Positions 5,987 to 11,539 of a DNA stretch of 11,539 nucleotides are shown here, one piece after another. Position 1 is the stretch's first letter, and the number at the start of each line of letters is the position of its first letter. The notes under the pieces were generated by a model, which worked only from the letters and a program-made list of their open reading frames with translations, did no database searches and had not been told where the DNA came from. The stretch spans positions 1 to 11,539 of the forward strand of contig JAKSUE010000016.1 in the NCBI GenBank assembly GCA_024409165.1. Direction: 5' to 3'. The position numbers were made by a program, and so were the translations under genes. Source of the stretch: an archaeon (GTDB lineage Archaea; Methanobacteriota; Methanobacteria; Methanobacteriales; Methanobacteriaceae).

Positions 5987-8900
5987 CTACAATTTAACAA
6001 CGGAGATGATTACTTTATTATCTTCAATCTCCCATTCTTTTGAATATTCAACAGATATATCATCTACAGATTCATCAGTGCCTTTATCAGTACAAACATC
6101 ACAAGCATCTCCATCAAAGATTACAAGTGAGTTTGCTCTTACTTCATCAGAAACTAATTCAGTTTGTTTTTCAAGAATTTCTTTAAATTCTGAGTTAGTA
6201 TTAACCATTACACCAATATTAGCTTCAACATCTAAATCCATATCTTTTCTCATATCTTGGATTCTTCTAATAAGTTCACGAGCCATAGCTTCAGCAAAGA
6301 TTTCAGGAGTGATTTTTGTATTAACAAATACATTACCACCATCAAATTCAGCACTTACTACTTCTTCTGGAAGTTCGGTTTCATAGAGTACGTCTTCAAC
6401 TGAAAGTTCAATTTCTTTCATATTACCTTCTCTATCTTCACCTTTAACAACATATTTTCCAGTAGAATCAAGTTCTGCTTTGATATCATTACCAATACCT
6501 TCAGCTTTAGCTTGAGCAAAGAATTTTTGGACAATACCCATATCTCCTTTAAGTCTTGGACCTAAGGTTTTAAGGTTTGGTTTAGGTATAAATGTTAAAT
6601 CTGGGAATTCTTTAGCTGTGATAACTTCTTTAGTATTAGATTGGTCTTTAATTACATCTTCTAAGAATTTTACACCTTCTAATACATCTTCATCTTGAGC
6701 TACAACTGTAATATCACTTACAGGCCATCTGAGTTTATATCTTGCAACATCTCTTGCTCTTGCAGCTGCTTCGATGATTTGACGAACATTATCCATTTTA
6801 GATTCAAGTTCTAAATCAATTAAATCTTCATTTACAAGCCAGTCATCCATGTGAATACTTTCATTGTATTCAGCTTTAACATTTTTAACAAGGTTTTCAT
6901 AGACTTCTTCAGCTAAATGAGGAGTAATTGGAGCCATTAAGTGCATTAAAGTATCAAGAGTAGTGTAAAGTGACCAATATGCACCAAGTTTATCTGGATC
7001 ATCACTTTCTACCCAGGTTCTTCCTCTGATTAATCTTACATACCATCTACTTAAATCTTCAAGTATAAAGTCCATGATTTTTCTTGTAGCTAAGTGGAAG
7101 TAAACATCATTAATATGTTCTCCAACATCTTTAGCTAAAGAGTTAACACGGGAAAGAATCCATTTATCTTCATTTCTAAGGGTTACATTCTTATCAGGGC
7201 CATCTAAAATACATTTATCTGGATTAAATTCATCGAGAGCCATGTAAGTAGTTGAGAATACATAAACATTCCATAAAATATTAAACATTTTATTAACATT
7301 GTTTAATTCATCCCATACAAATTTCATGTCATCCCATGGTTTACAAGCCCATAAAAGGTAGAATCTAAGTACATCTGCACCGTATTTTTCAATAACTTCT
7401 TCAGGTTGAACTACATTACCTAAAGATTTACTCATTTTCTTACCTTCTTCATCAAGAACAAAACCGTGCATTAAAACTTTATTATATGGAGCTCTGTCCA
7501 TTGCTATTACACCAGTACCTAATTGAGAATAGAACCAACCTCTTGTTTGGTCGTGACCTTCTGTAATAAAGTCATAAGGGTACCATTCATCAAAACCAGC
7601 TTGTTCTTCTGGGTAATAAATACCACCTAAACTAGCAACACCTGAATCAATCCATACATCAAGAACATCAGGAATACGTTTACAATCTGCTCCACATTCA
7701 CATTTAATGATTATATCATCAACATAAGGTCTGTGAACTAAATCATCATCATTTGCAGTGATTTCATTAATAGATTTTTCTTTAAGTTCAGCTACAGAAC
7801 CAATAACTTGGATTTCACCACAATCTGGACATACCCAAATAGGAATTGGAATACCCCAGTATCTTTGACGAGAAATAGTCCAGTCTTTAGCATTTTCTAC
7901 CCAATCATGGAATCTTCCAGCACCTGCCCATTCAGGAACCCATTCAACTCTATCGATTTCTGAGAGCATTTTATCTTTAATTTCAGGTACTTTAATAAAC
8001 CATTGCTCAGTAGCTAAGTAAATAATAGGAGTTTTACATCTCCAACATACACCGTATCTGTGACTAATTGTAGTATTTTTATACATTATATTACTTGCAA
8101 TTAAATCAGCGATAATAGTATCATTTAAGTCTTTAGTGTATCCATCTGCATAAATACCAGCATCTTCTGTGAAACAACCTGCATCATCAACAGGACAGTG
8201 AATAGGAAGTCCGAATTTTTGACCAATAGCAAAGTCGTCTGGACCGTGTCCTGGTGCTGTGTGTACAAAACCAGTACCTTCTCCAAGTTCTACATGGTCT
8301 CCATGGAAAGTAGTATGAAGGAGTTCATATTCTTTTTCAAGTTCTATTTGTTTTGGAACTTGTTCTGCTAAAGGATATTGATAACTAAGGCCAATAAGTT
8401 CGCTACCTTTAACTGTTCTGACAATTTCATACATCACTTCAGTTTCTTCTTCAATAAGGTATTTTTTCTCTTTTTTCTCTTTTTTGCCTTTAGCTTTCTC
8501 AACTTCCTCATCATAATTAGGATTAGGAATCTTATTTTTGTGAATAATTTCAATTGGACCTAAAACTGCTTCTGTAAGCTCTTTTGCAACAAGGACAATT
8601 TCTCCTTCTTCAGGAATTCCAAGACCTTCAATTTTTTGAGTTATTTTAACAAAATTATAATCAAAGTCTTCATTTAAACAAATAGCTAAGTTAGCAGGTA
8701 AAGTCCATGGAGTAGTAGTCCATACTAAGAAAGATTGATTTAATTTAGCATCTTCTTCAGATAATCCATCAACAATAGGATTTTCTAATGGGAAACGTAC
8801 ATAGATAGAAGGATCTTCACCTTCTGTATAGTCAATCTCAGCTGCAGCAAGAGCAGTTTGACAGTGAGGACACCAACTAATAACTCTTTTATCTTTAGTA

Positions 8901-9421
8901 AGTAAATTTCTCTCATGAGTTTTTTTAAGAGTCCACCATGCAGATTCCATATATTTAGGGTCAAGAGTAATATAAGGATTATCCCAGTCCATCCATACTC
9001 CTAAACTTTTGAATTGTTCAGTCATAGCATCTTTATTTTCAAAAGCAAATTCTTTACATTTTTCAATAAAACCAGCTATTCCAATAGTTTCTTCAATTTC
9101 TTGTTTAGATTGGAAACCCATTAACTGTTCCACTTTATGTTCAATAGGTAATCCATGAGTATCCCATCCAGGTTGTCTTCTTGTTTTAAATCCTTTCATT
9201 GATTTATAACGTAATAAAGTATCTTTAATAACTTTATTCCAAGTAGTACCTAAATGAATTTTACCACTACAATATGGAGGTCCATCTAAGAATGAAAAGG
9301 ACGGACCATTAGCACGAAGCTCTTTTGTTTTATTATAAGTATCAGATACTTCCCAAAAGTTCTGAATCTTCTTTTCAATTTTTTTAAAATCATATGATTT
9401 TTCTGCCTCTTTTAATGGCAT
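5987..9421 (-). CDS. ileS: Isoleucyl-tRNA synthetase
   Basis: This class I synthetase charges tRNA-Ile and edits misactivated valine in the cytoplasm. HLGT (56-59) is the HIGH signature, and KMSKS is at 662-666. The CP1 editing domain (about 190-410) includes TTPWTLPANLA and HTAPGHGPDDF (387-397), whose second aspartate matches the conserved editing residue. Cysteine pairs suited to zinc appear at WCPHC (C184, C187), C459/C462, C531/C534 and in the CECGADC segment. TEGHDQTRGWFYSQL (about 617-631) and DVWIDSG are typical of IleRS, and the anticodon-binding domain and a long C-terminal region follow. At 1144 residues it seems long for an archaeal IleRS; part of the excess is a lysine-rich insertion around 309-320. 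AAAGGAGA (9428-9435), 6 nt upstream, fixes the ATG. It is followed by purL after 9 nt. Confidence 0.97.
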   Translation of the reverse strand: MPLKEAEKSYDFKKIEKKIQNFWEVSDTYNKTKELRANGPSFSFLDGPPYCSGKIHLGTTWNKVIKDTLLRYKSMKGFKTRRQPGWDTHGLPIEHKVEQLMGFQSKQEIEETIGIAGFIEKCKEFAFENKDAMTEQFKSLGVWMDWDNPYITLDPKYMESAWWTLKKTHERNLLTKDKRVISWCPHCQTALAAAEIDYTEGEDPSIYVRFPLENPIVDGLSEEDAKLNQSFLVWTTTPWTLPANLAICLNEDFDYNFVKITQKIEGLGIPEEGEIVLVAKELTEAVLGPIEIIHKNKIPNPNYDEEVEKAKGKKEKKEKKYLIEEETEVMYEIVRTVKGSELIGLSYQYPLAEQVPKQIELEKEYELLHTTFHGDHVELGEGTGFVHTAPGHGPDDFAIGQKFGLPIHCPVDDAGCFTEDAGIYADGYTKDLNDTIIADLIASNIMYKNTTISHRYGVCWRCKTPIIYLATEQWFIKVPEIKDKMLSEIDRVEWVPEWAGAGRFHDWVENAKDWTISRQRYWGIPIPIWVCPDCGEIQVIGSVAELKEKSINEITANDDDLVHRPYVDDIIIKCECGADCKRIPDVLDVWIDSGVASLGGIYYPEEQAGFDEWYPYDFITEGHDQTRGWFYSQLGTGVIAMDRAPYNKVLMHGFVLDEEGKKMSKSLGNVVQPEEVIEKYGADVLRFYLLWACKPWDDMKFVWDELNNVNKMFNILWNVYVFSTTYMALDEFNPDKCILDGPDKNVTLRNEDKWILSRVNSLAKDVGEHINDVYFHLATRKIMDFILEDLSRWYVRLIRGRTWVESDDPDKLGAYWSLYTTLDTLMHLMAPITPHLAEEVYENLVKNVKAEYNESIHMDDWLVNEDLIDLELESKMDNVRQIIEAAARARDVARYKLRWPVSDITVVAQDEDVLEGVKFLEDVIKDQSNTKEVITAKEFPDLTFIPKPNLKTLGPRLKGDMGIVQKFFAQAKAEGIGNDIKAELDSTGKYVVKGEDREGNMKEIELSVEDVLYETELPEEVVSAEFDGGNVFVNTKITPEIFAEAMARELIRRIQDMRKDMDLDVEANIGVMVNTNSEFKEILEKQTELVSDEVRANSLVIFDGDACDVCTDKGTDESVDDISVEYSKEWEIEDNKVIISVVKL

Positions 9422-9523
9422 ATTTGGTCTCCTTTAATAATAAATAAATAAAAATTATAATGCTATCTTAATTTTTTATTAAATTTTTAAAATACTAAAA
9501 AAGAAAATAGCTAAAATAAAAAA

Positions 9524-9584
9524 AGTAATTCATCATATTAAAAAAAATGTGTAATTACTAAAATCATAAAATGATTGTGATTTT
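9524..9584. repeat. Overlapping short inverted repeats upstream of ileS
   Basis: AGTAATT (9524-9530) pairs with AATTACT (9553-9559). Directly beside it, AATCAT-AAA-ATGATT (9562-9576) and AAAATCA/TGATTTT (9560-9566/9578-9584) form alternative dyads. They lie 100-165 nt ahead of the ileS ATG and 35-95 nt past the methionine adenosyltransferase terminator, so they could be part of the ileS promoter region. An A+T-rich stretch around 9480-9494 could be the TATA box, but no element stands out. Chance is possible. Confidence 0.3.
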
Positions 9585-9618
9585 AATATGATTAAATTGA
9601 ATATTAGTAAAAGGAAAT

Positions 9619-9648
9619 GAATATTTGTAGTATTAAACTACAATATTC
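9619..9648 (-). terminator. Hairpin terminator of the methionine adenosyltransferase gene
   Basis: GAATATTTGTAGT (9619-9631) and ACTACAATATTC (9637-9648) form a 12-bp stem with one bulged T and a 5-nt loop. On the minus strand it begins 14 nt after the stop codon and is followed by a T-rich segment with a run of four T (complement of about 9609-9618). The T-tract is modest, so termination may be partial. Confidence 0.6.
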
Positions 9649-9662
9649 TTTAAGCTAAAAAC

Positions 9663-10868
9663 TTAGAAAGTTTGAGCTTTACCTTCAACTACTTCTTCAG
9701 TAATTACAGATATATCTTCTAACCATTTGTCAATGATTGCATTAACTTTTGGACTTACTTTGTCCATATCATAACCATCTTCTAAGATAATACCTGCAGA
9801 AGCAGCTTTAGGTTGATCAATAGGTTTACCAATTTGAGATAAAATCATTAAGTTAATTTGTTTTACACCTTCAACTTCATCAATAACATCGTGAGCGATT
9901 TTATTAGATAAGAGATTGTAGATTTTACCTACGTGGTTAATTGGGTTTTTACCAGAGGAAGCTTCCATAGACATTGGTCTACATGGGGTGATTAAACCGT
10001 TTGCTCTGTTACCTCTACCTACAGAACCATCGTCTCCCATTTCAGCAGAAGTACCAGTACAGGTTAAGTAGTAACCAGATTCATCAGTAGCTTCATCATT
10101 ATCTGCAGTGTTTACAAATACACTAACTTCTCTGTTAGTGAATTTAGCTGCATAATCAATAGCAATATCTTTTAATTCTTCTCTTACAGCAATATATTCT
10201 TCACGGTTAGCTAAATATTTAGATACCATTGCACAACCGATGGTTAAAGTGATTTTGTCTCCTTCACGAAGACCCATTACTTTAATATCTTCCCCAACAG
10301 CAGGGTGTTGAGCTTTAAATGCTTTAGAGTTTAATAATTTTTCAGTTTCATATACGATAGTTTCTACTTCAGAGAAAGGAGCGTAACCTACACCAAAGGA
10401 AGTATCGTTAGAAGAAGGAGCACCTTCTCTTCTAAATACATCTACAAGGTCTCCAGAACCGTGACCGATTTTACATTCTACAACACAGTCACTGTTAACA
10501 TCTAAGTTGATTACAGTGTCATCTAAGAATTCTTTAGCAGCTTCAATAGCTACTACATCTAAAGGTAATTTTTTACCTTCAAATTCAGATACTCCACGAC
10601 CAGTTAAGAGAATGTCGATAGGTTTTAAGATTTCTCCTCCACCAAACTTAGGATTAGAGTTACCTGCAGTAATTTGAACTTCGTCAGTGTTGTGGTGTAA
10701 AACTCCACCTAACTCATCCATATACATTTTACAAAGAGCACGGCTAACAGATTCAGCAATACCGTCACTGATACTGTCAGGGTGTCCAATACCTTTTCTT
10801 TCTACAATTTCAATGTCGACATTTTCAATATAAGGTTGATTAAGTTTTTCAACAAAAATATTTCTCAT
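9663..10868 (-). CDS. mat: S-adenosylmethionine synthetase, archaeal type
   Basis: This enzyme makes S-adenosylmethionine from methionine and ATP in the cytoplasm, supplying methylation and radical-SAM reactions. It belongs to the archaeal methionine adenosyltransferase family (sometimes labelled metK) and its 401-residue length is typical. Diagnostic segments are ERKGIGHPDSISDG (23-36, with H29 and D31 as the GHPD-type active site), HHNTDEVQITAG (58-69), KIGHGSGDLVDVF (133-145), and a long glycine-rich stretch at 271-318 that includes GTSAEMGDDGSVGRGNRANG, ITPCRPMSMEASSGKNP and NHVGKIYN. The start is supported by AAAGGG (10874-10879), 5 nt upstream. Unusual dyads sit in its leader or promoter. 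A hairpin follows the stop, so ileS, 241 nt away, is probably transcribed separately. Confidence 0.97.
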   Translation of the reverse strand: MRNIFVEKLNQPYIENVDIEIVERKGIGHPDSISDGIAESVSRALCKMYMDELGGVLHHNTDEVQITAGNSNPKFGGGEILKPIDILLTGRGVSEFEGKKLPLDVVAIEAAKEFLDDTVINLDVNSDCVVECKIGHGSGDLVDVFRREGAPSSNDTSFGVGYAPFSEVETIVYETEKLLNSKAFKAQHPAVGEDIKVMGLREGDKITLTIGCAMVSKYLANREEYIAVREELKDIAIDYAAKFTNREVSVFVNTADNDEATDESGYYLTCTGTSAEMGDDGSVGRGNRANGLITPCRPMSMEASSGKNPINHVGKIYNLLSNKIAHDVIDEVEGVKQINLMILSQIGKPIDQPKAASAGIILEDGYDMDKVSPKVNAIIDKWLEDISVITEEVVEGKAQTF

Positions 10869-10897
10869 AATATCCCTTTAATTACGTTTTTTAATTA

Positions 10898-10911
10898 ATT
10901 AGAATTCTAAT
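10898..10911. promoter_or_regulatory. 14-bp perfect palindrome in the mat leader
   Basis: ATTAGAATTCTAAT is a perfect palindrome without a loop, 30 nt upstream of the mat start codon. This form suits binding by a dimeric protein rather than an RNA hairpin. It is likely within the transcribed leader if the TATA-like element near 10960 is used. Confidence 0.4.
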
Positions 10912-10917
10912 ATTAAG

Positions 10918-10951
10918 TAATCTTAAACTTTAGCGCTATTATTTAAGATTA
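10918..10951. promoter_or_regulatory. 34-bp interrupted dyad upstream of mat
   Basis: Outer arms TAATCTTAAA (10918-10927) and TTTAAGATTA (10942-10951) are perfect 10-bp complements. At the centre lies the 8-bp palindrome TAGCGCTA (10931-10938), set off by unmatched 3-nt segments on each side. GCGC at the centre is striking in a spacer otherwise almost pure A+T. Relative to a TATA-like element near 10960-10968, the dyad would cover the transcription start of mat, which fits an operator; a 5'-end RNA hairpin is the alternative. Confidence 0.55.
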
Positions 10952-11040
10952 GATAAATATGATATACATTTGTTAATATGAAAATATTAACTATTTTATT
11001 GACAATTAAAGAAATGATTTTAATTAATCAATATTAATAA

Positions 11041-11086
11041 TTAAGTTACAATCTTAAGTTATAATCATGTAAAATTCATGTAAAAT
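11041..11086. repeat. Two adjacent tandem duplications
   Basis: A 13-bp unit, TTAAGTTACAATC (11041-11053), is repeated with one mismatch as TTAAGTTATAATC (11054-11066). It runs directly, overlapping by 2 nt, into an 11-bp unit TCATGTAAAAT present twice (11065-11075 and 11076-11086). They lie 83-128 nt upstream of the DUF192 start. They could come from replication slippage or be paired binding sites. Confidence 0.6.
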
Positions 11087-11168
11087 TAAGATAAAGTCAA
11101 CTTATTATAATATATAATTATTTAAATTTAAATATAAATAAATGTTATTATAATAAAATTTGATAGTT

Positions 11169-11539
11169 ATGAAATTAAAAAAATTAGTTAAAATTAAAGA
11201 AGAAAAATTAGAAAATTTTGATGTAAATATAGCAGATAATTTTAAATCAAGATTAAAAGGATTAATGTTTAAAAAACATGCCAAAATACCACTATTATTT
11301 GAAATACCAAAATCAGATAATAGAAAGAGATCAGCTATTCATACTTGTTTTATGAGATTTGAAATAACAATTGTATTTATTGGATTTGACAATAAAATAT
11401 TCGAAATAGCTAATCTAAAACCATGGAAATTTTACACACCACAAAAACCAGCAAAATATGTAATTGAATTTAATAAAAATGATTTTTATAATTATGATTT
11501 AAAAGTTGATGATGAAATAGATTTAAAAGATGATGATGA
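11169..11539 (+). CDS. DUF192 family protein, 3' end outside window
   Basis: This reading frame is open from the ATG to the window edge (123 complete codons plus two bases) and its last visible residues are acidic (LKDDD), so it may stop soon after. The protein resembles the DUF192 family, a small conserved family of unknown function: it has RLKGLMFKK near 28-36, LLFEIP near 43-48, an HTCFMRFEITIVFIGFD core where the family usually has a W/F-M-x-N-T-x-x-P-LDxxFID-like stretch, then PAKYVIEFN and a final KVDDEI. Many bacterial members are exported; this one begins MKLKKLVKIKEEK with no hydrophobic signal peptide, so a cytoplasmic location is inferred. No good Shine-Dalgarno sequence precedes the ATG (only TGATAG), so a short leader or leaderless start is possible. 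It is transcribed away from mat. Confidence 0.75.
   Translation, partial: MKLKKLVKIKEEKLENFDVNIADNFKSRLKGLMFKKHAKIPLLFEIPKSDNRKRSAIHTCFMRFEITIVFIGFDNKIFEIANLKPWKFYTPQKPAKYVIEFNKNDFYNYDLKVDDEIDLKDDD

Larger units (their letters stand above)
10869..11168. other. Divergent promoter spacer between mat and the DUF192 gene
   Basis: No coding region is visible. The spacer holds the SD of mat, a 14-bp palindrome, a 34-bp interrupted dyad and two adjacent tandem duplications, and it must contain divergent promoters. The octamer AATCTTAA or its complement occurs at 10919-10926, 10943-10950 and 11050-11057, with a 7-base match at 11086-11092. On the minus strand a TATA-like GTATATCATA lies near 10959-10968. 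On the plus strand TTTAAATATAAATA around 11128-11141 could serve the DUF192 gene. Confidence 0.5.

Noticed and set aside
6006..6386. Serine-rich plus-strand frame opposite the 3' end of ileS
   Set aside because: It is antisense to a well-supported gene and has no recognisable domain; serine richness reflects complementary acidic-residue codons.
8378..8563. Phenylalanine-rich open frame on the plus strand
   Set aside because: It is the antisense of the lysine-rich part of ileS; poly-A codons read backward give poly-F. No ribosome binding site or family match.
9422..9662. T-box or tRNA-sensing leader for ileS
   Set aside because: No T-box sequence or specifier stem is visible, and T-boxes are a bacterial device; the hairpin at 9619-9648 fits termination of mat.
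10869..10960. SAM riboswitch in the mat leader
   Set aside because: The dyad and palindrome do not show the multi-helix core or conserved G+C-rich loops of known SAM riboswitch classes; a protein operator or simple hairpin is more plausible.
369..11539. A new defence or mobile system
   Set aside because: All recognisable genes are housekeeping or oxidative-stress families with intact motifs; no integrase, transposase, nuclease, toxin-antitoxin pair or attachment site is seen.

Overview
The window looks like chromosomal DNA from a low-G+C, hydrogen-using methanogenic archaeon of the order Methanobacteriales, in the Methanobrevibacter/Methanosphaera range. The S-adenosylmethionine synthetase is the archaeal type, unrelated in its motifs to bacterial MetK. 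PurL is the stand-alone small form. The diiron flavoprotein is the FprA (F420H2 oxidase) type. The spacers are extremely A+T rich, with oligo-T stretches suited to archaeal termination. Genus assignment is an inference from composition and gene types, not from a search.

Layout. Positions 1-368 are an A+T-rich spacer carrying the likely fprA promoter. Two plus-strand genes follow, fprA (369-1595) and a short rubrerythrin (1792-2208), together an oxygen/peroxide defence pair. A spacer at 2209-2529 separates them from a convergent minus-strand block. Read in its own direction, that block is archaeal methionine adenosyltransferase (10868-9663), isoleucyl-tRNA synthetase (9421-5987), purL (5977-3767) and a membrane-embedded site-2-type metalloprotease (3711-2530, with the start more likely at 3678). 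A divergent DUF192-family gene begins at 11169 and runs off the right edge.

How the genes relate. FprA would reduce O2 to water and the rubrerythrin would reduce peroxide. ileS and purL are separated by only 9 nt, and the ileS stop codon overlaps the purL Shine-Dalgarno sequence, so they are probably one translationally coupled unit. A strong hairpin plus T-tract after purL suggests that the protease gene is largely separate. The methionine adenosyltransferase gene has its own hairpin terminator, and ileS seems to have its own promoter. These are housekeeping genes (SAM supply, tRNA charging, purine synthesis) rather than a mobile or defence island.

The most interesting parts are non-coding. 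Two near-identical dyads (TATTGAT-n-ATCAATA) lie at the rubrerythrin promoter and leader. A 34-bp interrupted dyad and a 14-bp palindrome lie just upstream of the methionine adenosyltransferase gene, in a divergent spacer that also has two adjacent tandem duplications. IleRS carries a lysine-rich insertion encoded by short in-frame A-rich repeats. I saw no CRISPR array, tRNA, rRNA, transposon or obviously new multi-gene system.
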